Source of the DNA: Arthrobacter silviterrae
GTDB lineage: Bacteria > Actinomycetota > Actinomycetes > Actinomycetales > Micrococcaceae
Assembly: GCF_011045165.1 (NCBI RefSeq)
Contig: NZ_JAAKZI010000018.1
Location: 21,801 to 85,800 of the forward strand
Length of the DNA stretch: 64,000 nucleotides
Reading direction: 5' to 3'
Shown here one piece after another: positions 35,133-43,235 of the stretch (its first letter is position 1; each line of letters opens with the position of its first letter). Below the pieces are notes generated by a model. The model saw nothing but the letters and a program-made list of their open reading frames with translations, searched no databases and was not told where the DNA came from. The translations under genes and the position numbers were made by a program.

Positions 35133-36107
35133 ATGACTATTGTTGCGGCAGCCGACGGTTCGGCATTGGGAAATCCTGGCCCCGCGGGCTGGGCCTGGTA
35201 CGTGAACGACGACTGCTGGCGTGCAGGGGGCTGGCCGCACGGCACCAACAACATGGGAGAGCTCATGGCAGTGCTGGACCTTTTCCTCTCCACCGCCCAT
35301 GTCCCGCAGGAGCCGCTGCACATCCTGTGCGACAGCCAGTACGTCATCAACTGCGTGACCAAGTGGATGCCGGGCTGGAAGCGCAAGGGGTGGCGGAAGT
35401 CCGACGGCAAGCCGGTGCTCAACGTGGACCTGCTCAAGCAGATTGACGCCGCCATTGTGGGCCGCAATTTCACGTTCGAATGGGTCAAGGGCCACGCGGG
35501 CCACGACCTCAACGAGGCTGCCGACGACCGTGCCCGGGATGCGGCCACGGCGTACCAGGGCAGGCGCGCCCCCGACGAAGGCCCGGGCTTTCCCGGCGCG
35601 GCAAGCGGCGGGCCACAGGCGCCGGCACCCGCTTTAGTGCAGGCTGACGTTCCCCCTGTAACCGCCGCAGCAGCACCCGCAGCGGGGCCGGCGGAGGCCG
35701 TGGCGCAGCTCGATTTATTCTCCAGCCTCGACGATGAGCCGGACCCCGCCTTTGCCCCGTCCCCGGATGGCGGCCTGGGCATCCTGGTGGAGCTGGAACG
35801 CGAGCTCATGGACCCCGAGGTGCGCGCCGACCCCACGAGGGTGGGCCGCCTGCTGCACCGCGACTTTGTGGAGTTCGGCGCTTCCGGCCGTTCCTGGTCC
35901 CGCGAGGACCTGATTGTCTCCCTCGCCGAAGAGGACGGCAGCCCGGCCACGCTTGACGTCCTGACGCTTGACAGCGTGGACACCGATACGGCCCTGCTGA
36001 CCTACAGGTGCGTCGGGCTGCACGGCACTTCGCTGCGCAGTTCCCTCTGGCGCCGGGACAACGGCCGGTGGCAGCTGCGCTTCCACCAAGGGACCCGCGA
36101 AGCATAG
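35133..36107 (+). CDS. RNase HI fused to a DUF4440/SnoaL-like domain
   Basis: The 324-residue protein has an N-terminal RNase H domain (1-145) with catalytic Asp8, Glu43, Asp67 and Asp131 and the HAGHDLNEAAD segment. It should cut the RNA strand of RNA-DNA hybrids. A 65-residue Ala/Pro-rich linker (150-205) leads to a C-terminal NTF2-like DUF4440 domain (210-324; LERELMDPEVRADPTRVGRLLH and the closing RWQLRFHQGT). DUF4440 domains are dimeric small-molecule pockets or dimerisation units. The groEL terminator lies upstream, so it has its own promoter. Confidence 0.88.
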   Translation: MTIVAAADGSALGNPGPAGWAWYVNDDCWRAGGWPHGTNNMGELMAVLDLFLSTAHVPQEPLHILCDSQYVINCVTKWMPGWKRKGWRKSDGKPVLNVDLLKQIDAAIVGRNFTFEWVKGHAGHDLNEAADDRARDAATAYQGRRAPDEGPGFPGAASGGPQAPAPALVQADVPPVTAAAAPAAGPAEAVAQLDLFSSLDDEPDPAFAPSPDGGLGILVELERELMDPEVRADPTRVGRLLHRDFVEFGASGRSWSREDLIVSLAEEDGSPATLDVLTLDSVDTDTALLTYRCVGLHGTSLRSSLWRRDNGRWQLRFHQGTREA

Positions 36108-36137
36108 CCGCCTGGCTGCTCCCGAATCAGACACGCA

Positions 36138-36431
36138 TCAACGTGCGCTGAACATCCTGGCGTTGGCGTCCTCGGCCTGTGCGTATTGGGTGGCTGCCAT
36201 CGACAGGGCCGAATTGATGCTCTCCAGGGAAGCTTCCACCTTGACCTGGGTGGCATGCCATTCCTGCAGCAGGGCCTGGAAGTTGGTGGCGGCCGACCCC
36301 GTCCAGGTGCCTTCCAGGTCCAGCAGGTTGCGCTTCATGGCGTCCACTTCCATGCGGATGCGCTCCACTGAACCCTTGACGGCCGTACTCTTGATCGCGA
36401 GGTCGTCGGAGTTGACGTTGAACTGTGCCAT
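36138..36431 (-). CDS. WXG100 family protein (ESX/type VII secretion substrate-like)
   Basis: The 97-residue helical hairpin protein has the central W43-T-G45 turn and the C-terminal Y83-x3-E87 secretion signal. WXG100 proteins leave the cell through the type VII secretion ATPase EccC, often as dimers. AAGGAACCCCC precedes the ATG. No second WXG100 gene or ESX component lies in the window, so it is a lone copy. It sits downstream of the two-component system genes on the same strand, with a 110-bp gap. Confidence 0.92.
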   Translation of the reverse strand: MAQFNVNSDDLAIKSTAVKGSVERIRMEVDAMKRNLLDLEGTWTGSAATNFQALLQEWHATQVKVEASLESINSALSMAATQYAQAEDANARMFSAR

Positions 36432-36541
36432 GGCGGGGGTTCCTTAACTGCAGTGTCCCGTGCGGGAATGTTTGTTGGATGCCTCCACCATAGGGTCCCC
36501 GTAGCCGACAGACGGAGCCGCCGCCGCAATCTGTGGATGGG

Positions 36542-38041
36542 TTAGTCGTTGCTGCCGTCTGTGGAGGGGGCATCGGCGCCGTCGTCCGTGAATGGCAGCT
36601 CAATGGCCATGGTGGCGCCGCCTCCAGCGGTCTGCTCCAGGCGGACCGTGCCCCCGTGCGAGGCCACAATGGCCGAGACGATCGCCAGCCCCAGCCCGCT
36701 GCCGCCCGTGTTGCGGTCGCGGGAGGTGTCGGCGCGGTAGAAGCGTTCAAAGATGCGCGGCGAATCGTCCTCGGAGATGCCGGGGCCGTGGTCGCGGATC
36801 TTGATGACAGACATCTTTTGCCCAACCTCCTGCCGCGTGCCAACCACAATTTCCACGGGAGAGCCGGCCGGGGTGTAGCGCAGGGCGTTGCCCATGAGGT
36901 TGGCCACCACCTGCCGCAACTTGGCCTCGTCTCCCAGCGTGGGGGCCGGGGCCCCGCGGCCGCCGTCGAGCCCCACCACGGAGAACGTCCGGTCCCTGGC
37001 GGATGCCCGGGCGTCCAGAACCGCGTCGTGGCCGATGAGCAGCAGGTCCACGGGACGCAGCTGGAGGGGGCGCTGCTCGTCAATGCGGGCCAGCATGAGC
37101 AGGTCCTCAACAAGTTCGCCCATGCGCTTGGCCTCGCTTTCAATGCGCCCCATGGCCGTGCCGACGTCGTCCGGGGTTTGCAGCGCGCCGTGGCGGTACA
37201 GCTCGGAGAATCCCCGGATGGTGACCAGGGGGGTGCGAAGCTCGTGGGAAGCGTCCGCCACGAAGCGGCGCATCCGTTTCTCCGACGCAGTCCTGGCGGC
37301 AAAGGCCTGCTCAATGTGCGCCAGCATGGTGTTCAGCGATCCGGAGAGGCGCCCCACCTCGGTGGCGGGGTTTTCAATGTCCACGCGCCGGGTCAGGTCT
37401 CCGGCAGCAATCGCGGCGGCCGTCTTTTCAACCCTGCCCAGCGGCTGAAAGGAGCGGGTGACCGTCCAGTACGCGATCATGGTGCCCAGGGTGACGGCCA
37501 GAATGGCCACGCCGGCGATGACCACGGCCAGGCGTTCCAGGGTGATGTTGAGGCCTTCATAGGGCAGCCCGACCACCACGTAGCCAAGGTATTCAGGCGG
37601 GCTTCCCACCAAATTGGGCGGTCCGTAGGAGAAAGCCTGCGGGGCGATGATCGTGATCCGCCACGGCGCCCCGCCGTCGGTGCTGGGGACGGTGAACATC
37701 TTCCCGTTCAGGGCAGCTGCCTGCTTCATCGAGTAGGCCGGGTATACCGGTTTGTCCTGCCCGGAGCGGTTTTGGGACGCCAGCACCGAGTCCGAGTACC
37801 GGAAACCCACGTAATAGTCGAAGCCAAACACTGAACGTCCGGCGCTGGTCGAATCCACCGTGCCAATGTTCACAATGGACTTTTGGAAGGTGGACAGCTG
37901 GGCATCCATCTGTTCTTCCAGAAAGGAGTGGAGCAGCAGGAACGTTGAGGCGGCCAGCGCCAGCAGCGACAGCGTCAACAGCGCGCTGATGATTGCCACC
38001 AGCTGCGAACGCAGGGATGCGTTCTTCCACAACTTGATCAA
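36542..38041 (-). CDS. Sensor histidine kinase (HAMP-HisKA-HATPase)
   Basis: The 499-residue kinase has a membrane segment at 13-37, an extracytoplasmic sensor domain (38-168), a second segment (170-192), a HAMP domain (195-248), phosphoacceptor His266 in ASHELRT, and the ATP domain with N-box NLMGNALRYTPAG, G1 DHGPGIS, and G2 GGSGLGLAIV. It autophosphorylates on a surface signal and passes phosphate to the response regulator. It starts 6 bp after the regulator stop. The sensor domain does not match a ligand class I recognise. Confidence 0.92.
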   Translation of the reverse strand: MIKLWKNASLRSQLVAIISALLTLSLLALAASTFLLLHSFLEEQMDAQLSTFQKSIVNIGTVDSTSAGRSVFGFDYYVGFRYSDSVLASQNRSGQDKPVYPAYSMKQAAALNGKMFTVPSTDGGAPWRITIIAPQAFSYGPPNLVGSPPEYLGYVVVGLPYEGLNITLERLAVVIAGVAILAVTLGTMIAYWTVTRSFQPLGRVEKTAAAIAAGDLTRRVDIENPATEVGRLSGSLNTMLAHIEQAFAARTASEKRMRRFVADASHELRTPLVTIRGFSELYRHGALQTPDDVGTAMGRIESEAKRMGELVEDLLMLARIDEQRPLQLRPVDLLLIGHDAVLDARASARDRTFSVVGLDGGRGAPAPTLGDEAKLRQVVANLMGNALRYTPAGSPVEIVVGTRQEVGQKMSVIKIRDHGPGISEDDSPRIFERFYRADTSRDRNTGGSGLGLAIVSAIVASHGGTVRLEQTAGGGATMAIELPFTDDGADAPSTDGSND

Positions 38042-38047
38042 GGCGTG

Positions 38048-38761
38048 TTAGCGCTTGTCGGCCGTTCGCAGCACATAACCCACGCCGCGCTTGGTCTGGA
38101 TGAGGGCAGGCAGCGAGGCATCCGTGTCCACCTTGCGGCGAAGGTAGGAGATGTACGACTCCACAATGGAGGCGTCGCCGTTGAAGTCGTACTCCCACAC
38201 GTGGTCAAGAATTTGCGCCTTCGAAAGCACCCTGTTGGGGTTGAGCATCAGGTAGCGCAGCAGCTTGAACTCGGTCGGGGAGAGCTCCACGGTCTGGCCG
38301 GCGCGGCGGACCTCGTGGGCGTCGTCGTCGAGCTCCAGGTCGGCAACGCGCAGCACGGCGTCGTCGTCCTCCATGGGTTGGGTGCGGCGCAGCACGGCAC
38401 GGATGCGGGCCACCACCTCGTCCAGGCTGAACGGCTTCGTCACGTAGTCGTCCCCGCCCACGGTCAGGCCCGTGACCTTGTCCTCGGTGTCGTCACGTGC
38501 CGTCAGGAACAGGACGGGAAAGTGCCTTCCGGCCGCGCGGAGGCGCCGCGTGACAGTAAACCCGTCCATGTCCGGGAGCATGACATCCAGCACGGCCAGG
38601 TCAGGGTTGTACTCTTCAGCGGCGGCCAGGGCTTCGCGGCCATTGGCGGCGGCCACCACTTCGAAACCGGCAAACCGGAGGGAAGTGGAGAGCAGTTCGC
38701 GAATATTGGGCTCGTCGTCCACAACGAGCAGCTTTGCTTCAGGTCCGGTCTTCTTCACCAT
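38048..38761 (-). CDS. OmpR/PhoP family response regulator
   Basis: The 237-residue regulator has a receiver domain with acidic pocket Asp15-Asp16, phosphoacceptor Asp59 and KPF near 109, followed by an OmpR-type winged helix (ELSPTEFKLLRYLMLNPNRVLSKAQILDHVW and VESYISYLRRKVD). The sequence is closest to the PhoP/TcrX-type regulators of actinobacteria. It precedes its kinase in a two-gene operon. The upstream region has AGCTG-containing direct repeats 38812-38845 that could be autoregulatory sites. The ATG at 38761 is preceded by a weak GGAGAC. Confidence 0.93.
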   Translation of the reverse strand: MVKKTGPEAKLLVVDDEPNIRELLSTSLRFAGFEVVAAANGREALAAAEEYNPDLAVLDVMLPDMDGFTVTRRLRAAGRHFPVLFLTARDDTEDKVTGLTVGGDDYVTKPFSLDEVVARIRAVLRRTQPMEDDDAVLRVADLELDDDAHEVRRAGQTVELSPTEFKLLRYLMLNPNRVLSKAQILDHVWEYDFNGDASIVESYISYLRRKVDTDASLPALIQTKRGVGYVLRTADKR

Positions 38762-38955
38762 CTAAGTCTCCGACCATTGGCTGGGAATAAGCTGGCTATT
38801 CCTTGGGTAAGTTCTGTCAGCTTACGCTCAGGCAGCTCCCAGCGGCTAGTGGGGCGGGTGAAAACTTGTCCCTGCCCCGGGAAGTTCGACGGCGGACGCG
38901 GCCCGCGCGGGCCGGCGGCGGTTGGGCAGGGGTTGAGTCAGGGGCCGGGATATTT

Positions 38956-38989
38956 CCTAATGGCCTATTGATTTCCTAATGCCATTAGG
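38956..38989. promoter_or_regulatory. Tandem TetR operator candidates
   Basis: A perfect 15-bp odd palindrome CCTAATGCCATTAGG lies at 38975-38989. A degenerate copy, CCTAATGGCCTATTG, lies at 38956-38970, 19 bp away. Both are just upstream of the TetR start at 39004, so autoregulation is likely. Confidence 0.7.
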
Positions 38990-39003
38990 TAGATGATAAG
39001 GGC

Positions 39004-39639
39004 ATGGAGCCAGAACAGGAACACCGCCCGGTGCTGGACCGGCGCAAAGCCCGCCGGGACGCCACCATGGGTGAAATCCTGGCCGCGGCAGTGGAGCTGA
39101 TGGCCCGGGACGGCGTGGCGGGCATGTCCCTGTCGGCCGTGGCCCGCAGCGTGGGCATGCGCCCGCCGTCGCTCTACGAATACTTTCCCTCCAAAAATGC
39201 CGTCTACGACGCACTCTTTGAAAGGGCTGCCGCCGGACTCCGCGACGCCGTCGGCGAGGCCGGCGGCAGGCACCCGGACCAGCCCCTCGCGGCCCTTCGC
39301 GCGGGGGCGCAGGCGTTTGTGGCGTGGTCGGTGGGGAATCCAATCGTCGCGCAGCTGATCAACTGGCGGCCGGTGCCGGGGTTTGAACCGTCGCCGCGGG
39401 CCTTCGCGCCCAGCCAGGAGATGGTCGCCCGGTTGCAGGAACAGATCGTGCTCGCCGTCGCACGCCGGGAACTGCGGGCGTCCGCAGCCACCGAGGAAGC
39501 CGTACTGCTGTTCACCACGGTGGTGGCGGGAGTCGTCTCACAACAACTGGCCAACGAGCCCGCGGGAGGGGGGTCCGGGCGCTACGCGCGCCTGGCCGAG
39601 CCCGCGGTCGAGCTGTGGCTCGAACACTACGCACCCTAA
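39004..39639 (+). CDS. TetR/AcrR family regulator
   Basis: The 211-residue repressor has an N-terminal TetR helix-turn-helix (ATMGEILAAAVELMARDGVAG, then LSAVARSVGMRPPSLYEYF, then SKNAVYDALF) and a C-terminal ligand domain of the WHG type. GATAAGGGC precedes the ATG. The next gene starts 9 bp after the stop, so the MDMPI protein is the likely co-regulated target. Two operator-like palindromes lie immediately upstream. Confidence 0.9.
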   Translation: MEPEQEHRPVLDRRKARRDATMGEILAAAVELMARDGVAGMSLSAVARSVGMRPPSLYEYFPSKNAVYDALFERAAAGLRDAVGEAGGRHPDQPLAALRAGAQAFVAWSVGNPIVAQLINWRPVPGFEPSPRAFAPSQEMVARLQEQIVLAVARRELRASAATEEAVLLFTTVVAGVVSQQLANEPAGGGSGRYARLAEPAVELWLEHYAP

Positions 39640-39648
39640 GAAGGAACC

Positions 39649-40485
39649 ATGAGCGCCATGACCATTTCCGCAACGTCAATCCCGGCTGCCGGCAGCGAAT
39701 CCGCCGCTGCAGGCTACCTCACCGTCATGAAGGCCGTGACCGGCCAGCTGCGCGCCCTGCCCGCTGCCAGCTGGGGTGCCGGCACGGACTGCACCGGATG
39801 GACGGTCCGCGACATGGCGGCCCACCTGCTCGGGGCGCAGGAGGATGTGATGGGCGTTCGCGCCACCTTGCGGCACCGCAGGCAGGGGCACAAGAGGCAC
39901 CCATCACTTTCACCCCTGGATGCCGCAAACCAGGCGCAAATCGACGCCCACGCGGAATTGTCCCCGGCTGCGCTGGTGCAGGCCTACGAGGCCAACTTTG
40001 CCAAGGTCTCCCACCGGGTCCGCACGTTTCCCAGGGTGCTGGCAGGGATTCCGGTGGACAAGTCCATGGCGCCCGGCCACTCGCCGTTGCGGCTGGGCTA
40101 CCTGTACAACGTCATCTACCTGCGCGACGCCTGGATGCACGCCATTGACCTGGCCCGCGCCACAGGGGTGCCCCGCGGAACCGCTGGCGCGGACCAATTG
40201 GTGGTGGAGCAGATCATGCGCGACGTTGCGGTGGAATGGGCTTCCGGGCCGGCTGCAGCCGGCGGAATTGAGCCGGCCTCCGGACCCGGCCTGGAATTGG
40301 AACTCACCGGGGAGATTTCCGGAAGTTGGCACCTGGGTGGGGCCGGCCTGCAAACCCGGGCGGCCGGCGTCGGGCTTGAATTTGTCAGGGGACTCTCCGG
40401 GCGGACTCCTGACTCAGGTCTGGCCTGCGTGGCGGGCGACCCCCGCCAGGTGGAACGGCTGGCCGCGCTGCGCATCTTGTTCTGA
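39649..40485 (+). CDS. Maleylpyruvate isomerase family (MDMPI) mycothiol-dependent protein
   Basis: The 278-residue protein has a DinB-like N-terminal metal-binding domain with DMAAHLLGAQEDVM near 65 and LRDAWMHAIDLARATG near 160, which supply the zinc-ligand histidines and glutamate, and a C-terminal MDMPI domain (185-278). The family includes mycothiol-dependent maleylpyruvate isomerase and mycothiol S-transferases, which use the thiol of actinobacteria to detoxify or isomerise. GAAGGAACC precedes the ATG. Co-transcription with TetR suggests induction by a toxic substrate. Confidence 0.85.
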   Translation: MSAMTISATSIPAAGSESAAAGYLTVMKAVTGQLRALPAASWGAGTDCTGWTVRDMAAHLLGAQEDVMGVRATLRHRRQGHKRHPSLSPLDAANQAQIDAHAELSPAALVQAYEANFAKVSHRVRTFPRVLAGIPVDKSMAPGHSPLRLGYLYNVIYLRDAWMHAIDLARATGVPRGTAGADQLVVEQIMRDVAVEWASGPAAAGGIEPASGPGLELELTGEISGSWHLGGAGLQTRAAGVGLEFVRGLSGRTPDSGLACVAGDPRQVERLAALRILF

Positions 40486-40504
40486 CGTGCCCCGGTGAGG
40501 GACT

Positions 40505-41296
40505 TCAGGGGCGGTGGGCATAGATTTCAACGGGTGCCAAAATGCCCGCGCGGAAGGCAGTCAGCAAGTTTGCCAGGGCGGACCCGGCCAGCCCCACGGG
40601 ACCTCCGGCGTCAAGCGCGTGCTCCAGGAAGGCGATCCCCTCGGGCAGCGGCTTGGCTTCATGGCCGACGTCGAATCCAGCCTGGGCCAGCGCATCCGAA
40701 TAGGCGAGCGGGGGCTGGACAAAGGACGTCTCCGCGGTGGGGGCCCAGGGCATCGGGTAGGCCTCGATGTCCCCGCCCGTGACCATGATGTCGTAGACGG
40801 CAAGGACGCCGCCGGGCCGCAGGACGCGGGCTGCCTCGGCAAACAGCCGGTCCTTGTCGCGGATGTTCATGCCCACGTGGACCAGCACGGCAGCGTCAAA
40901 TGAGGCGTCCGCCAGGGGGAGGGCAAGGGCGCTGGCCTGGGTGAATTCCAGCTGTTCGGCCAGCCCGGTTCGCTCGGACAGATTCTGCGCCGCGGCCACA
41001 AATTCCGGCGTAAGGTCCACCCCGTGCACTGTGGCGCCGAAGTCGCCGGCCAGGTGCCGTGCCACCCCGCCCAGCCCGGAGCCGATGTCCAACACGCGGG
41101 CGCCCGCCCTGATTCCGGCCCTTGTGGCCACCCTGGACGTGGCGGCCGGGCCGCCAATGTGGAGCTGGTCCGCGCCGCGGAGATCCGCCGGCGCAAAGTG
41201 TTCAGGATTGCCCCCGGCATTGCGCACCACGGCCAGCATCCGCTCCAGGACGCCGCCGCTCCCATAGTGTGCGGCAACGGAATCTTCGTAATCCAT
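40505..41296 (-). CDS. SAM-dependent methyltransferase (class I)
   Basis: The 263-residue enzyme has motif I VLDIGSGLGGVARHLA near 74, acidic strand-2 residue in VHGVDLTPEFVAAA near 95, motif post-I LEFTQASALALPLADASFDAAVLVHVGMNI and VLRPGGVLAVYDIM near 165. The HIGGPAAT segment before motif I resembles sarcosine/dimethylglycine and ubiquinone/menaquinone-type methyltransferases. The ATG at 41296 follows GGAGGC closely. It lies beside repeat array C; the substrate is unknown. Confidence 0.85.
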   Translation of the reverse strand: MDYEDSVAAHYGSGGVLERMLAVVRNAGGNPEHFAPADLRGADQLHIGGPAATSRVATRAGIRAGARVLDIGSGLGGVARHLAGDFGATVHGVDLTPEFVAAAQNLSERTGLAEQLEFTQASALALPLADASFDAAVLVHVGMNIRDKDRLFAEAARVLRPGGVLAVYDIMVTGGDIEAYPMPWAPTAETSFVQPPLAYSDALAQAGFDVGHEAKPLPEGIAFLEHALDAGGPVGLAGSALANLLTAFRAGILAPVEIYAHRP

Positions 41297-41352
41297 GACG
41301 CCTCCAGCTGGAACGGACCTGTGTGAAGCGATCCTACTCCGCACCACTCCCG

Positions 41353-41576
41353 GACGCTCGGTTGCAATCGGGGCGTTTTTTCAAGACGCTCGCTCGCAAT
41401 TGGGGGTGTTTTCGCGAACGCTCCCTCAGCAGGATGCGGGAGCGTCGGGGAAAAGTGCCCCGTTTGCAACCGAGGGTCGGGGAAAAGTGCCCCGTTTGCA
41501 ACCGAGGGTCGGGGAAAAGTGCCCCGGTTGGAACCGAGGGTCGGGGAAAAGTGCCCCGTTTGGAACCGAGGGTCGG
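41353..41576. repeat. Palindromic intergenic array with 32-bp period (copy C)
   Basis: Left-arm units start at 41353 and 41385 (GACGCTCGGTTGCAAT core, second diverged), then the hairpin half ACGCTCCC (41418-41425) with GGGAGCGT (41438-41445). Inverted units start at 41442, 41474, 41506 and 41538, with a partial at 41570. All intervals inside each arm are exactly 32 bp. The last unit runs into the CTA of the helicase stop codon (41577-41579). The methyltransferase start is on the other side, so here the array is not between convergent genes. Confidence 0.9.
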
Positions 41577-43235
41577 CTAGGGGGCGTCGATGATGCGGTA
41601 GGCGTAGCCCTGCTCGGCCAGGAAGCGCTGGCGCTTCGCAGCGAAATCCGCGTCGATCGTGTCGCGGGCCACGAGGGCGTAAAAGCGCGCGGTGCGGCCG
41701 TCCGCCTTGGGGCGCATGAGCCGGCCCAGCCGCTGGGCCTCCTCTTGGCGGGAGCCAAAGGAGCCGGAGACCTGGATGGCCACGGATGCCTCGGGCAGGT
41801 CGATGGAAAAGTTGGCCACCTTGGAGACCACCAGCGTTTTCAGCAGCCCCTGCCGGAATTCCCCAAACAGCCGTTCGCGTTCCTTCACTGTGGTGCTGCC
41901 CTTGATCAGCGGGGCATCCAGCCGCCCGGCAATCTCATCCAGCTGGTCAATGTACTGGCCGATCACCAGGATTTGTTCCCCGGCGTGTTGGGCCACCAGC
42001 TTTTCAACGACGTCGGACTTGCTCTCGCTGGAGGCGCACAGCCGGTACTTGTCGGCGTCGTCGGCCATGGCATAGGCCATCCGCTCGTCCCTCGGCAGGT
42101 CAATCCGCACTTCCACGCAGTCCGCCGGGGCAATGTAGCCCTGCGACTCGATGTCCTTCCACGGGGCGTCGTACCTCTTGGGCCCAATCAGCGAAAACAC
42201 CTCTCCTTCGCGGCCGTCCTCGCGCACCAGGGTGGCGGTCAGGCCCAGGCGGCGGCGCGCCTGGAGATCCGCCGTCATGCGGAAAATGGGGGCCGGAAGC
42301 AGGTGGACCTCGTCGTAGATGATCAGGCCCCAGTCGTTGTCATTGAGCAGTTCCAGGTGCGGGTGGAGGCCGCCGCGGCGCATGGTCAGGACCTGGTACG
42401 TGGCAATCGTGACGGGCCGGACCTCCTTGGCGGCACCGGAATATTCGCCAATTTCCGCCTCCGTCAGGGAAGTGCGCTTGAGCAGTTCGGCCTTCCACTG
42501 CCGGGCCGAGACGGTGTTGGTGACCAAAATCAGGGTGGTGGTGCCGGAGACCGCCATGGCTGCCGCGCCCACAATGGTTTTCCCGGCCCCGCAGGGCAGC
42601 ACCACCACGCCGGAGCCGCCGGCCCAAAAATTCTCCACCGCCAGGTTTTGGTACGGGCGCAGGGACCAGGTGCCGTCCTTCGGCGCCACGGCGTCGGCAT
42701 CCCCTGCCGTCAGCTCAATCGGGTGGGGCGTGCCGTCCACGTAGCCGGCCAGATCCTCCGCGGGCCAGCCCGCCTTCAGGAGCAGCTGCTTCAGGGCGCC
42801 GCGCTGCGAGGAATGCACCACCACGGTGGAGGCGTCAATCCGCGGCCCCAGCAGCGGCCCCACCTTCTTGGCATGCATGACTTCCTCGAGCACGGGAAAG
42901 TCGGTGGTGCGCATGACCAGCCCGTGGACGGGGTCTTTTTCCAGGCGCAGCCGCCCGTACCGGGACATGACGTCCTCAATGTCCACCAGGAGCGGATGCG
43001 GCACGGGAAAACGGGAATACGTCAGCAGCGTGTCAAGCACCTGCTCGGCGTCCAGCCCTGCAGCCCGCGCATTCCACAGCCCCAGCGGCGTGATGCGGTA
43101 CGTGTGCATGTGTTCCGGCGCCCGTTCCAGCTCGGCAAACGCGGCAATGGCGTGCCGTGCCTCGGTGGCCTGGGGGTGGTCCACCTCCAGCAGGATGGTC
43201 TTGTCGCTTTGGACGATCAGCGGCCCGTCCGTCAT
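41577..43235 (-). CDS. DNA repair helicase XPB
   Basis: The 552-residue superfamily 2 helicase is a bacterial XPB. An N-terminal damage-recognition-like domain (1-185) precedes Walker A GAGKT (216-220), DEVH box (308-311), the RED motif (338-340) and motif VI QRLGRLMRPK near 510. XPB unwinds DNA at repair or transcription sites; in bacteria a precise role is not settled. Its start codon overlaps the stop of the 919-residue partner (ATGA), so the two are coupled. The C-terminus is directly followed by repeat array C. Confidence 0.93.
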   Translation of the reverse strand: MTDGPLIVQSDKTILLEVDHPQATEARHAIAAFAELERAPEHMHTYRITPLGLWNARAAGLDAEQVLDTLLTYSRFPVPHPLLVDIEDVMSRYGRLRLEKDPVHGLVMRTTDFPVLEEVMHAKKVGPLLGPRIDASTVVVHSSQRGALKQLLLKAGWPAEDLAGYVDGTPHPIELTAGDADAVAPKDGTWSLRPYQNLAVENFWAGGSGVVVLPCGAGKTIVGAAAMAVSGTTTLILVTNTVSARQWKAELLKRTSLTEAEIGEYSGAAKEVRPVTIATYQVLTMRRGGLHPHLELLNDNDWGLIIYDEVHLLPAPIFRMTADLQARRRLGLTATLVREDGREGEVFSLIGPKRYDAPWKDIESQGYIAPADCVEVRIDLPRDERMAYAMADDADKYRLCASSESKSDVVEKLVAQHAGEQILVIGQYIDQLDEIAGRLDAPLIKGSTTVKERERLFGEFRQGLLKTLVVSKVANFSIDLPEASVAIQVSGSFGSRQEEAQRLGRLMRPKADGRTARFYALVARDTIDADFAAKRQRFLAEQGYAYRIIDAP

